A DNA stretch of 59,298 nt from an uncultured Rhodospirillales bacterium (lineage in GTDB: Bacteria; Pseudomonadota; Alphaproteobacteria; RF32; CAG-239): positions 1 through 59,298 of the forward strand of contig CACWLK010000009.1 of NCBI GenBank assembly GCA_902761715.1, written 5' to 3'. Shown piece by piece: positions 7,854 to 16,938 of this stretch. Every line of letters begins with the position of its first letter. Positions within the stretch are counted from its first letter, which is position 1. The position numbers and the translations under genes are program-made. The notes below the pieces were generated by a model. It worked only from the letters and a program-made list of their open reading frames with translations. It was not told the DNA's origin and did no database searches.

Positions 7854-7985
7854 TGTCGCCCCTAAAAATACATTTTATGTATCTAATATAATTTACACAA
7901 AATGTATTATCAAGACCGAAATAAATTTAATTGATTTTTTACTTCCTTAGCGTAAATTATAATTAGTATTTTAGGGAGAAACACC

Positions 7986-8501
7986 ATGTGGAAAAAATTA
8001 CTTACAACAGTTACCGTAGCAGCTCTTTGCACCTGCAACGCCTACGCCCAATCTTTTGACAGACCTCAAGAGGGCTCAGCCATACAGGCCGATTACGACT
8101 TTGACCAAACCGCATACAACAATTGCATTTCGCAAATTACAAACGGCAGCGGTCCTGCCTATGTCGGTTGTATTAATCAGGAGCTCAAACGCCAGGAAAG
8201 CGCAATGGCATTCTTCTATAACGAACTGCTTAAACAACAACAATATCAAAAATGGAATAATGGGAAAGACCTAAACAGCGGCAACATTAAAGATATGAAT
8301 GATCAATTTATCGGTTATCGCGACCGTTTGTGCTCAATGTTTGCTATCGGTATGATGAACTTTTACCAAAACATTGAATGGGGCAGAAAAGACTGTATGA
8401 TGAAAGTAAACGACGAAATGCTCCGTCGCCTGCAACGCTTCTATGGCGAAAGTCTTGCTGACTTCTCCCACTTTGAAGACTTTGATCCGGGTACAATCTA
8501 A
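7986..8501 (+). CDS. LprI-like periplasmic lysozyme inhibitor family protein
   Basis: 171 residues with a Sec signal peptide (to about NAYA, residue 21). The mature region has the Cys spacing of the LprI/DUF1311 family: YNNCISQ, YVGCINQEL, YRDRLCSMF, RKDCMMKVNDEM, where a helical bundle is held by disulfides. M. tuberculosis LprI inhibits host lysozyme; most members are only inferred to do so. A good GGGAGA ribosome-binding site precedes the ATG. Standing close to the peptidoglycan-hydrolase island it could contribute to wall-hydrolase tolerance, but it has no operon link to it. Confidence 0.65.
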   Translation: MWKKLLTTVTVAALCTCNAYAQSFDRPQEGSAIQADYDFDQTAYNNCISQITNGSGPAYVGCINQELKRQESAMAFFYNELLKQQQYQKWNNGKDLNSGNIKDMNDQFIGYRDRLCSMFAIGMMNFYQNIEWGRKDCMMKVNDEMLRRLQRFYGESLADFSHFEDFDPGTI

Positions 8502-8506
8502 ACTTA

Positions 8507-9304
8507 TTATAGACCAAACAAACGGCTTCCTACCGGTTGAGGCAACTCAAAATACCAACCGTCATAAAGGAAGCCGTTATTTTTTACAAATTCATATGCC
8601 TCAACTGTCGGCATTACACTGGTGTCAAGAGCCACGTTCACCCAATAACTATGATTTCTCGTCAACACCGTAAGCCTTATAATTATACCGTTACGCATTT
8701 CAATCCTGATATTTTTTGATGCCCAATCTTCAAAATCATTTTTTTGCGTAACTTGATAGAAAATCAGATCATCAAAACTGAAATCCTGCGGCTCTATTCC
8801 GCTTATTTCCTCCACATCAGTATCATTCAACTTTATCAACGGCTGTACAAACCATTGATACGGTTGTGCCGGCACGGCAAAATTTCCGTTCAACACTTCG
8901 TTTGGCTCATTATACAAAACCGTAATTCTGTCTGTTTTTCCGGCTTCTTCATCAAAGAACAGACTAATTTTTTCTCTATCGCCTGCTGACAAAACAATCT
9001 TGTCTTTTCCTTCAACATTTGCATTGTTTTTTTCTGCATGCAACGCCGCATTTTGCAGGCTTGCCACAAGCTCATCAACCATCTGATTATTTACCGGATA
9101 ATAGTCGTCATCACGGCTGCACCAAATTCCGTCTTTACGTACAATCATAATCCCGTCATTGACTTTTAGTGATTTTACATCATTCAGCAGCACTGACAAC
9201 TTCATTTCTTCATTATAAAAAGAAGGTATGTTTTTCATAATCAACAATACCATGCCGCTTAGGATCAACAGCCCCGACAGCGTTATCAAAAGCTTTTTAT
9301 TCAT
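8507..9304 (-). CDS. DUF4340-like membrane-anchored protein of a Gld-type ABC operon
   Basis: 265 residues: a single N-terminal membrane anchor (about residues 5-24) and a large periplasmic domain of beta-rich repeats of the DUF4340 type (short VNDGIMIVRKDGIW-like strands). Its start overlaps the stop of the permease-GldG fusion by 4 nt, so the two are translationally coupled. Genes of this type commonly follow gldA/gldFG-like ABC transporters outside Bacteroidetes. The likely role is an accessory subunit on the outer face of that transporter. Substrate unknown. Confidence 0.65.
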   Translation of the reverse strand: MNKKLLITLSGLLILSGMVLLIMKNIPSFYNEEMKLSVLLNDVKSLKVNDGIMIVRKDGIWCSRDDDYYPVNNQMVDELVASLQNAALHAEKNNANVEGKDKIVLSAGDREKISLFFDEEAGKTDRITVLYNEPNEVLNGNFAVPAQPYQWFVQPLIKLNDTDVEEISGIEPQDFSFDDLIFYQVTQKNDFEDWASKNIRIEMRNGIIIRLTVLTRNHSYWVNVALDTSVMPTVEAYEFVKNNGFLYDGWYFELPQPVGSRLFGL

Positions 9305-11802
9305 TTAAGCCCTCGCAAATTTCTCTTTCTTTGCCATTGGAAAAACAACACCAACAACAGCAATATAATCGTCGGATAAACTATCAGATTAAGCCCCAGC
9401 AAATAATTGATTGCTCGCCCGCTTTTATAACCAGTCTCTTTGCGTAACCGAGATATTTCATCACTTTTCTGCTTTGCTGCTTGTTCTAACTCGTTCAGCT
9501 CTTTGCGAAGCATAAGTTGCTTTCCCGTATCTTCAAGATTGACCAAAACCTGTTTGTTGCGTAGTTGTTCTTGCAAAGAATTATATTCGCTTTTCAGTTC
9601 ACTTTGGAGCTTAGCCGTTGCTTCAACATATGGCTCCACAACCTTTTCTGCAATGCTGTGCTCATTTACATACTTCAACTTTGCCGCTTTTGGCTCTCCT
9701 GCCAAATTGCCGATCATTGACAACAAAAATTCGCCATTATCTGCATATGGTACGGTTCCGTAAATCGGATTTTCTACATCATTACGTAAAGCCCAGTTAT
9801 CATCTGCAACAAAATCTGAATCCGCAACAACCACCAAAGTTGCACCATTAACCGATTCCGGCATAAACACTGCCACTTCATCGGCATATTCTGTTCCGTC
9901 ATAGTAACCATGGTCAAAATAAGATGAAAAAATTCCCTGCCCTATCACTGCTAAATTATATGCGGTATTTTCCGACTTTAAGTGTTCTGCCACATTTTTT
10001 CTTGAAGCATAACGTAACAACTCTGCATCTATCATTCCTGAATCTTCTGCCGAGCGTACCAAAACTCTGTAGTCGACATCATTTTGTGAGTTTACATTAA
10101 GGGCACCGGCTGTCCTGAAATGCAACTTTTCATAGCCTTCTCCTTCAGCAAAAAACCACAACGGATAGCGCACTTCATCATCTATTTTTAATGACTTCTC
10201 AAAACTGCCGACCACATTGTTGTAGTCATAATCGACCCCCCAATGGGCAAGCATTTTTTTCAGATTTGTATTTCCGCGCGGCGGGTAACCTTTATAAAAA
10301 TGCGCAATTTCCGAATATGGATCAACAAAAACCATCAATTTTCCGCCGTACATCAAATATTGATCAAGCGCATACATTTGTGATTCAGCTAATTCATTCG
10401 GATTAAGCACAATCAAAACTTTTACGTCTGTCGGTATATAAGTCGCATTTTGAGTAATATGCACCAACTGATAATCAAACCGCAGCTCATCAATCACTGA
10501 CCAAACTTTTTCTTTTCCGCCTTTTTCAAACAACGGTATTCCCGGTGCCATAATTCCGATAACTGTTTTATCTTTTTTCAAAAGGCCTGACAAAATCCGA
10601 TTGATGTCATTTTCAAAATACTTAGCACGTCCTGATACCAGCTCACTCATCACTCTTTGACTGTCAAGGCTTTGCACCTGCAGACCAAAATACATATACT
10701 CATCATTGTATGGAATAGCCTTAATTCCGGCTTCTTCAGCAATTTTTGCCTCCGGACTATATGGTTTTACTCTGACAACCTCAAGCTGAACTTGTTTATG
10801 ATTCAATTTTTGATACTGGCTCAAAACCTCAATTACATATTGAGCATAATTATACTCATCTCTGCTGTACGACGACAAATCCGCGCCGACATAGAGTTTA
10901 AACTTTATCGGCTTATCTATTGCTTTAACTATTGTTTTTGTTGTCTCATCAAGGGTATATTTTTTTGCCGAAGTCATATCCAACCCCCAACCACCGGCAA
11001 TTCTACCCACGCATAAATTAAGCAAAATCCATGCCATAACACCGGCTATAGCAACAGTTGTTTTTTTGTTTAACTTTGTTCTCCAACCAGCCACAATCAA
11101 CCAGTTACACATCAGCAAAACGGCCGTTATGCTGATAAAATAAACCACACTTGCCGGATTAAACTGTCCGTTCAAAAAATTGTGATAATTGGCATCAAAA
11201 TTCAGCACTCCGTCAAAATAGAACGGCGCATTACCCCATATTTTGGTTATTAGTCCGCCAAAATTAAAATTCACCCACAGAATACCGCAAATTACTGCTC
11301 CCAAATAAGCCGCAATCGGCAAACTTGTGCTTGCTGATATTGCACATCCCAAAGCTGTTATCGCCGCACCTGCAAACACAAATCCCAAATATGAGCTGAA
11401 TACACATCCCCAATCCAGCTTGATATATATTGCACTTGTCAACAACAAAGGCAAACTGAACACCAACATCATCAAAACTATAGTCAATGCCGCACCAAAT
11501 TTAGCAAACACCAGCTCTGCGCTTGACAACGGAAAAGTCAAAAGATTTTCAATGGTTCCGTTCTTTTTTTCTTCTGCCCAACAACGCATCGTAATTGCCG
11601 GTACAATCATAACCAATACTTGCGGTTGATAAGCAAAAAACGCTGTCATCGCAGCGTCTGCACTAAAAAAATACTCTCCTAAAAAAATAGCCGACAGCAT
11701 TGACACCAAAACATAAACACCAAGCACCGCATAGGCTGTTCCGCTATAAAAAAAGCTCGTAATTTCACGTTTATACAAACCTGAATGCATTTTAGGCCTC
11801 AT
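9301..11802 (-). CDS. ABC-2 permease fused to a GldG-type domain
   Basis: 833 residues. Residues 1-250 are an ABC-2 permease of about six membrane segments (GldF-like, with the EEKKNGTIENLLTFPLSS signature). A seventh segment (about 240-260) follows, then a large extracytoplasmic GldG/IFT52-like domain (about 285-710, with FGLQVQ and YGGKLMVFVDPYSE). A coiled coil (about 735-800) and a final membrane segment come last. In Flavobacterium GldA, GldF and GldG form a gliding/secretion-linked ABC complex. Fused versions occur in many non-gliding bacteria with unknown cargo. It is coupled to the ATPase upstream (10-nt overlap) and the DUF4340 protein downstream. Confidence 0.8.
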   Translation of the reverse strand: MRPKMHSGLYKREITSFFYSGTAYAVLGVYVLVSMLSAIFLGEYFFSADAAMTAFFAYQPQVLVMIVPAITMRCWAEEKKNGTIENLLTFPLSSAELVFAKFGAALTIVLMMLVFSLPLLLTSAIYIKLDWGCVFSSYLGFVFAGAAITALGCAISASTSLPIAAYLGAVICGILWVNFNFGGLITKIWGNAPFYFDGVLNFDANYHNFLNGQFNPASVVYFISITAVLLMCNWLIVAGWRTKLNKKTTVAIAGVMAWILLNLCVGRIAGGWGLDMTSAKKYTLDETTKTIVKAIDKPIKFKLYVGADLSSYSRDEYNYAQYVIEVLSQYQKLNHKQVQLEVVRVKPYSPEAKIAEEAGIKAIPYNDEYMYFGLQVQSLDSQRVMSELVSGRAKYFENDINRILSGLLKKDKTVIGIMAPGIPLFEKGGKEKVWSVIDELRFDYQLVHITQNATYIPTDVKVLIVLNPNELAESQMYALDQYLMYGGKLMVFVDPYSEIAHFYKGYPPRGNTNLKKMLAHWGVDYDYNNVVGSFEKSLKIDDEVRYPLWFFAEGEGYEKLHFRTAGALNVNSQNDVDYRVLVRSAEDSGMIDAELLRYASRKNVAEHLKSENTAYNLAVIGQGIFSSYFDHGYYDGTEYADEVAVFMPESVNGATLVVVADSDFVADDNWALRNDVENPIYGTVPYADNGEFLLSMIGNLAGEPKAAKLKYVNEHSIAEKVVEPYVEATAKLQSELKSEYNSLQEQLRNKQVLVNLEDTGKQLMLRKELNELEQAAKQKSDEISRLRKETGYKSGRAINYLLGLNLIVYPTIILLLLVLFFQWQRKRNLRGLK

Positions 11803-12511
11803 TATTTGTAAGGTTATAAAACAATTCTGATAAGTTTTTATCCGGAGCTTTACGTTTCATCTCCGTAACTGTTGTGTCAGCAATAAGTTTTCCGTGATTT
11901 AACAACAAAACCCGTGTCGATAACGCTTCTGCCTCTTCCAAAAGATGGGTAGAAATCAACACCATTGCCTCTTTTGCATATTCCGTCAAATATTTTCTTA
12001 AGACAATTTTTTGATTGGGATCCAAGCCCTCCGTGGGCTCGTCCAACACCAAAAAATGAGGCTTATGCAACATCACTGCCGCCACCCCGACACGTCTTGT
12101 AAAACCTTTTGACAAGGTTGCGATTTTTTGTTCGAGCACTGACTTTAGATCAAGCTTTTCAACCACTTCATCAAGATTTTGAGCAAACTTAGTTGCCGAC
12201 AAACCATACACATCAGCAATAAAACGCAGGTACTCAATAACTTTCATTTCCGAATACAAAGGTGTATTTTCCGGCATATATCCAAGCTTAGTCAACACCT
12301 TTGCCTGTTTGCCGTCAACATTGACGCCATCGATTTTAACTCGTCCCGCATCCGGAACATAAAAACCGCAAAGACATCGCATCAAAGTAGATTTGCCGGC
12401 ACCATTCGGTCCCAACAAAGTAATAATCTCGCCTTTTTTGGCCTTAAAATTAATGTTATCAAGGGCTGTAAAATTACCGAACTTTTTACTTAAATTTGTA
12501 ACTTCAATCAT
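11792..12511 (-). CDS. ABC transporter ATPase, GldA-like
   Basis: 239 residues with every ABC hallmark: Walker A GPNGAGKST (residues 34-42), Q-loop replaced in context by GYMPE, signature LSKGF (family LSGGQ variant), Walker B FLVLDEPTEGLDP and the switch His in STHLLEEAE. The LSKG signature and the EGLDPNQ segment fit GldA/CcmA-type ATPases that pair with ABC-2 permeases. It is the first gene of the three-gene transporter operon, 15 nt behind clpX. Confidence 0.88.
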   Translation of the reverse strand: MIEVTNLSKKFGNFTALDNINFKAKKGEIITLLGPNGAGKSTLMRCLCGFYVPDAGRVKIDGVNVDGKQAKVLTKLGYMPENTPLYSEMKVIEYLRFIADVYGLSATKFAQNLDEVVEKLDLKSVLEQKIATLSKGFTRRVGVAAVMLHKPHFLVLDEPTEGLDPNQKIVLRKYLTEYAKEAMVLISTHLLEEAEALSTRVLLLNHGKLIADTTVTEMKRKAPDKNLSELFYNLTNNEA

Positions 12512-12526
12512 CTTACAGCCTTCTCC

Positions 12527-13801
12527 TTATTCTGCGCCTACAGCCTTTGTATCTTGGTCATATACCAGCACCGGCTCTTTTTTGCCGTTGATAACATCTG
12601 CATCAATAACAATTTCTACAACACCTTTTTTATCCGGCACACTGTACATCAATTCCAGCAATTTTTCTTCCATAATTGCTCTCAAACCACGTGCTCCGCT
12701 CTTGCGCTCAATAGCCTTTTGAGCAATTGCAACCAAAGCATCATCGGTAATGGTCAACTTAACGTTTTCCATATTAAAGAGCTCGATATATTGCTTTACC
12801 AGTGCGTTTTTAGGCTCTGTCAAAATCTTTACCAATGCTTTCTCGTCCAAGTCCTCAAGCGTTGCAATAATCGGCAAACGTCCGATAAACTCCGGAATAA
12901 GTCCGTATTTCAACAAGTCCTCGGGTTGAATTTGTTTCATGGTTTCGCCGACGCTCTTGTCTTCTTTGCTTGCCACTTTGGCCCCAAAACCGATAGAAGT
13001 TTTTTGACTGCGTTTATTGATAATTTTTTCAATACCGGCAAAAGCACCGCCGCAAATAAACAAGATGTTTGATGTATCAACATGCAAAAACTCTTGTTGC
13101 GGATGTTTACGCCCTCCCTGAGGCGGAACATTTGCAACCGTGCCTTCTATAATCTTCAACAATGCCTGTTGCACGCCTTCACCCGAAACATCACGAGTAA
13201 TCGAAGGACCATCGCTCTTGCGGTTTATTTTATCAATTTCATCAATATACACAATACCGCGCTGTGCTTTTTCAATATCATAATCAGCCGCTTGTACCAG
13301 CTTTAATATAATATTTTCAACATCCTCACCTACATATCCGGCCTCTGTCAAAGTAGTAGCATCAGATATTGCAAATGGTACATCCAAAATCTTTGCCAGC
13401 GTTTGAGCCAAAAGTGTTTTACCGCTACCGGTCGGTCCCAACAAAATTACATTTGACTTTGAAAGTTCGACCTCATTGTTATGATCTTTGCTGTTCAGGC
13501 GCTTATAGTGGTTATAAACCGCAACTGACAAGACCTTTTTGGCCAACTCTTGTCCGATTACATATTGATCAAGAAAACTCTTTATTTTTGACGGAGTTGG
13601 CAATTCTCCGTGTTCACAACCGTCAATATGTGGTTTTTTTTCTTTTTCAATTTCATTCATTTCATCAGTAACAATACTGATACAAACCTGAATGCACTCA
13701 TCACAGATATAAACTCCGCGACCGGCAACCAATTTTTTTACTTCTGACTGACTTTTGCCGCAAAAAGAGCAGCACAGTTGATCTTTATTTTCTTCGCTCA
13801 T
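12527..13801 (-). CDS. clpX: ATP-dependent Clp protease ATP-binding subunit ClpX
   Basis: Hexameric AAA+ unfoldase that recognises tagged proteins and threads them into ClpP. The 424-residue protein has the N-terminal zinc-binding domain (C11-x2-C14 and C33-x2-C36), Walker A GPTGSGKT, the pore loop GYVGEDVE, Walker [10 protein letters not shown], sensor and IGF-type loop ([10 protein letters not shown]) for ClpP docking. Length and order are canonical. It directly follows clpP with 1 nt between stop and start. lon, often next downstream in alphaproteobacteria, is replaced by the ABC operon. Confidence 0.97.
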   Translation of the reverse strand: MSEENKDQLCCSFCGKSQSEVKKLVAGRGVYICDECIQVCISIVTDEMNEIEKEKKPHIDGCEHGELPTPSKIKSFLDQYVIGQELAKKVLSVAVYNHYKRLNSKDHNNEVELSKSNVILLGPTGSGKTLLAQTLAKILDVPFAISDATTLTEAGYVGEDVENIILKLVQAADYDIEKAQRGIVYIDEIDKINRKSDGPSITRDVSGEGVQQALLKIIEGTVANVPPQGGRKHPQQEFLHVDTSNILFICGGAFAGIEKIINKRSQKTSIGFGAKVASKEDKSVGETMKQIQPEDLLKYGLIPEFIGRLPIIATLEDLDEKALVKILTEPKNALVKQYIELFNMENVKLTITDDALVAIAQKAIERKSGARGLRAIMEEKLLELMYSVPDKKGVVEIVIDADVINGKKEPVLVYDQDTKAVGAE

Positions 13802-13802
13802 A

Positions 13803-14420
13803 TTATTTTCCTACTTCTTTGCGATTAGTAACGATTTGGTCAATCAGACCAAATTTCAACGCTTCTTCCGGCGTCATAAAATTATCTCTGTCCATAGCTT
13901 TTTCAATCACCGACAGTTTTTGACCGGTGTTTTCGGCATAGATTTGGTTCAAACGACGACGCATATCCAAAATCAACTTTGCCTGAATTTCAATATCCGA
14001 AGCCTTACCCTGAGCTCCACCCGAAGGTTGGTGAATCATAATTTGAGAGTTTGGCAACGAAAAACGTTTTCCCTTAGTTCCGCCGGCCAACAAGAACGAC
14101 CCCATTGAACAAGCTTGACCGATACATAGCGTATTAATATCGCAGCTAACGTACTTCATTGTATCATAAATAGCCATTCCTGATGTAATCACACCACCGG
14201 GAGAATTGATGTACATATAAATATCTTTTTCCGGATCTTCAGCCTCCAAAAACAGCAATTGAGCACAAACCAATGATGCCATATCGTCTTCGACCTGACC
14301 GGTAACAAATATTATACGTTCCTTCAACAGTCTTGAAAATATATCAAAAGACCTTTCTCCCTGAGGAGTTTGCTCAATAACCATCGGCACTAAACGGTCA
14401 TAAATTTCTGAATTCGCCAT
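13803..14420 (-). CDS. clpP: ATP-dependent Clp protease proteolytic subunit
   Basis: Tetradecameric serine protease chamber that works with ClpX. The 205-residue product contains the catalytic Ser in [11 protein letters not shown], His in IMIHQPSGG and Asp in the [10 protein letters not shown] region. The open frame extends to 14501, but the extension (rich in Asn and hydrophobics) is not family-like. ATG 14420 has AGGGACAG upstream and gives the usual [19 protein letters not shown]-terminus. clpP and clpX are adjacent and surely co-transcribed. Confidence 0.96.
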   Translation of the reverse strand: MANSEIYDRLVPMVIEQTPQGERSFDIFSRLLKERIIFVTGQVEDDMASLVCAQLLFLEAEDPEKDIYMYINSPGGVITSGMAIYDTMKYVSCDINTLCIGQACSMGSFLLAGGTKGKRFSLPNSQIMIHQPSGGAQGKASDIEIQAKLILDMRRRLNQIYAENTGQKLSVIEKAMDRDNFMTPEEALKFGLIDQIVTNRKEVGK

Positions 14421-14499
14421 AATTCTGTCCCTTCTAACATAAACAATTACACAATTGTTAGCATAATAACCCAATTTATTCAACAAAATCTTAACAAAC

Positions 14500-14530
14500 A
14501 AAAAACCGACGAAATTAATCGTCGGTTTTT
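14500..14530. terminator. Intrinsic terminator of the cold-shock gene
   Basis: ACCGACGA (14505-14512) and TCGTCGGT (14519-14526) form an 8-bp stem with a 6-nt loop. It has an A6 run on the left and a T7 run on the right, so it can end leftward cold-shock transcripts and insulate clpP. Confidence 0.85.
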
Positions 14531-14551
14531 TTATAAAAGCAACTTTGATGA

Positions 14552-14755
14552 TTACAGCAGCTTAATGTTGCCGGCTACGATTCTATCACGTTCAGTCATT
14601 GTTTCGTAGCTGACTTTGTCGCCTTCGTTCAATGTGCGCAATCCGGCCTCTTTAACTGCCGTAATATGAACGAACACATCTTTTTCACCTTCATCAGGGG
14701 TAATAAAACCATACCCTTTTCTTTTATTAAACCATTTTACTGTTCCTGCTGCCAT
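14552..14755 (-). CDS. Cold-shock domain protein (CspA family)
   Basis: 67 residues, a single OB-fold that binds single-stranded RNA and DNA and acts as an RNA chaperone. RNP-1 (KGYGFITP) and RNP-2 (VFVHITAV) are both present. The frame is open 18 bases further, but [17 protein letters not shown] is the standard N-terminus and AAGGATTAAG precedes ATG 14755. A leader of more than 100 nt separates it from the divergent gene, as is common for cold-regulated csp mRNAs. Confidence 0.95.
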   Translation of the reverse strand: MAAGTVKWFNKRKGYGFITPDEGEKDVFVHITAVKEAGLRTLNEGDKVSYETMTERDRIVAGNIKLL

Positions 14756-14864
14756 AATCTTAATCCTTTTCACAAACAGGTTAATACGATTGCCGTCATC
14801 AAATCCGACAGCTTTTAAACTCTATTCTCTTTTTTAAAATTGTTCAAGCAATTTTTGACAAACC

Positions 14865-14892
14865 TTGACTTCAAAGACATACACTTTATATT
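14865..14892 (+). promoter_or_regulatory. Promoter of the small periplasmic coiled-coil protein
   Basis: TTGACT (14865-14870), a 16-nt spacer and TATATT (14887-14892) lie 33 nt before the ATG. A second TTGACA at 14855 is too far from this -10 to be used with it. Confidence 0.5.
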
Positions 14893-14925
14893 TAAACCGT
14901 TACATTAATTTTTTAGGAGCGAAAA

Positions 14926-15273
14926 ATGAAAAAATTTGCTTACTCGATAGTTGTTGCGGCACTTCTTGTTGCCCCGACTTTTGCTAACGCTGGCGACCAT
15001 ATGAAAAAAAATTGGCTCGAAAAAGAAATGGCAGATATTCAGGAAGACTATGACGAAGCTATTTCTAAAATTAACCGTTCATCCTTTACCGAAGAACAAA
15101 AATCTGTCCTAAAAGCTCAGGCCGAAGCCAACAAGGCTCTTGCCGAAAATCAGGCCAAAGCGACCAACGCCCAAATTCAAAAAAATCGAGAAGCCCGCAA
15201 AGTTTTTTTGAGCGAAGGCAAATCGGCTCATAAAGAAAGAAAAGTATTCGAGGAAATTGACGACATTTTATAG
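14926..15273 (+). CDS. Small periplasmic coiled-coil hypothetical protein
   Basis: 115 residues with a clear signal peptide (cleavage after ANA, about residue 22). The rest is charged, Lys/Glu/Ala-rich and almost all helix, with heptad-like runs. TTTAGGAGCG before the ATG is a strong ribosome-binding site. A periplasmic helical chaperone- or Spy-like role is conceivable from the composition, but no motif proves it. It is monocistronic, upstream of proS. Confidence 0.65.
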   Translation: MKKFAYSIVVAALLVAPTFANAGDHMKKNWLEKEMADIQEDYDEAISKINRSSFTEEQKSVLKAQAEANKALAENQAKATNAQIQKNREARKVFLSEGKSAHKERKVFEEIDDIL

Positions 15274-15367
15274 TAGACTTATTTTTAAGATAATGCTAAC
15301 TTAAAGTCCGCGTCTGCAATATTGGGATTGCGGACTTTTCGTTACGTTATGAAAAAAGGAATAAACT

Positions 15368-16885
15368 ATGACACTAAAAAATTTAAGAAAAGACAATTAT
15401 CCTGAGTGGTACCAAAATGTGGTTGCTGAATCCGAAATGGCTGAAAACTCCGCCTCCCCCGGCTGCATGGTCATAAAATCTTGGGGTTATGGAATGTGGG
15501 AACGCATTCGCGACATATTTGATGAAAAATTTAAGGAAACTGACCACGAGAACTTTTATTTTCCAATGTTTATTCCTCTTTCATTCTTTCAAAAAGAGGC
15601 TGACCACGTTGAAGGTTTTGCCAAAGAAATGGCCGTTGTTACCCACTCCAGACTTGAAAACAAAAACGGCAAACTCTCTCCCGCTTCTCCATTGGAAGAG
15701 CCTTTGATTGTCCGTCCTACTTCTGAAACAATTATCGCTGACAGCTTTTCGAAGTGGATTAAATCTTATCGTGATTTGCCGGTCTTGGTCAATCAATGGG
15801 CCAATGTAGTCCGTTGGGAAATGCGTCCGCGCTTATTCCTCCGCACCCGTGAATTTCTGTGGCAAGAGGGGCATACCGCTCACTCAACCGCCCAAGAAGC
15901 TGAAGAAGAAACCCTCAAAATGCTCGAAGTATATCGTCAGGTAACCGAAAAATATTTGGCTATGCCGGTTTTGGTCGGTCGCAAACCTGAGCACGAAAAA
16001 TTCCCCGGTGCCGTTGACACCTATTGTATTGAAGCCATGATGCAGGATGGAAAAGCCTTGCAAGCCGGAACATCCCACTTTTTGGGACAAAACTTTGCAA
16101 AATCTGCCAATATCAGTTTTGTTAACAAAAACAATCAACAGGAATATGCCTATACAACTTCTTGGGGCGTATCGACCCGTCTTATCGGCGGTCTGATTAT
16201 GAATCACGCTGATGACGAGGGAATGATTGTACCTCCTGCCATTGCCCCTTATCAGGTAGTAATTGTGCCGCTAATCAAAAACGAAACCGACACCGAAACC
16301 ATTATGGCATATGTCAATGAGCTTCGTGATATGCTCAAAGGCAGGATGCCGCTTGGCGACAAAATTCGTATTAAAGTTGACAAGCGAGACAAGAAACCTG
16401 TCGATAAATTCTGGGATTGGACCAAGAAAGGTGCGCCGATTATTGTTGAAGTCGGACTTCGTGACATTGAAGGCGAAAATCTCATGGTTCGCGAGCGTCT
16501 CAAAATTAATACTCCTGAGGGTAAAGAAGTCGTCAAACGCAGCGATTTTGTTGCCAATATTGAAGAACGCCTGCAAAACATTCAAAATCAAATGTTTGCG
16601 CGTGCAAAATCACGTATGGAACAAAATATCCGCACCGATATAACCACCAAAGAACAGTTCGCCGCCTACTTTGCCAACAGCAACGAATGGATTGAAGACG
16701 GCAAACAAGGTAAAGTTGCTTTTGTTCGTGGCAAATGGTGTGCTGATCCTGCAACGGAAGAAATCTTAAAATCAATGAAGATTACCATCCGCTGCATTCC
16801 GTTTGATCAAAGCAACACTACCGGTGAATGCCTGTTGACCGGCAAACCTGCAACCATGGACGTCATCTACGCTCGCAGCTACTAA
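15368..16885 (+). CDS. proS: Prolyl-tRNA synthetase, archaeal/eukaryotic type
   Basis: Charges tRNA-Pro with proline. The 505-residue protein is the short form without the bacterial editing insertion. It opens with NYPEWYQNVVAESEMAENS and GCMVIKSWGYGMWE, then the class II motif 2/3 regions (RPTSETIIADSFSKWI, VRWEMRPRLFLRTREFLWQEGHTAH) and a C-terminal zinc-domain-like tail ending IYARSY. These are hallmarks of the ProS type 3 (archaeal/eukaryal) lineage. Most alphaproteobacteria carry the bacterial type. It stands alone, with a terminator after it. Confidence 0.95.
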   Translation: MTLKNLRKDNYPEWYQNVVAESEMAENSASPGCMVIKSWGYGMWERIRDIFDEKFKETDHENFYFPMFIPLSFFQKEADHVEGFAKEMAVVTHSRLENKNGKLSPASPLEEPLIVRPTSETIIADSFSKWIKSYRDLPVLVNQWANVVRWEMRPRLFLRTREFLWQEGHTAHSTAQEAEEETLKMLEVYRQVTEKYLAMPVLVGRKPEHEKFPGAVDTYCIEAMMQDGKALQAGTSHFLGQNFAKSANISFVNKNNQQEYAYTTSWGVSTRLIGGLIMNHADDEGMIVPPAIAPYQVVIVPLIKNETDTETIMAYVNELRDMLKGRMPLGDKIRIKVDKRDKKPVDKFWDWTKKGAPIIVEVGLRDIEGENLMVRERLKINTPEGKEVVKRSDFVANIEERLQNIQNQMFARAKSRMEQNIRTDITTKEQFAAYFANSNEWIEDGKQGKVAFVRGKWCADPATEEILKSMKITIRCIPFDQSNTTGECLLTGKPATMDVIYARSY

Positions 16886-16887
16886 CA

Positions 16888-16920
16888 AACAAAAAAGAGC
16901 GGTTAAACCGCTCTTTTTTT
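16888..16920. terminator. Bidirectional terminator between proS and gatB
   Basis: AAAAAAGAGCGGTT, AACCGCTC and T8 form a stem with A- and T-tracts on both sides. The convergent genes proS and gatB both end here. Confidence 0.88.
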
Positions 16921-16938
16921 TATTTTAAACTCAATCGC

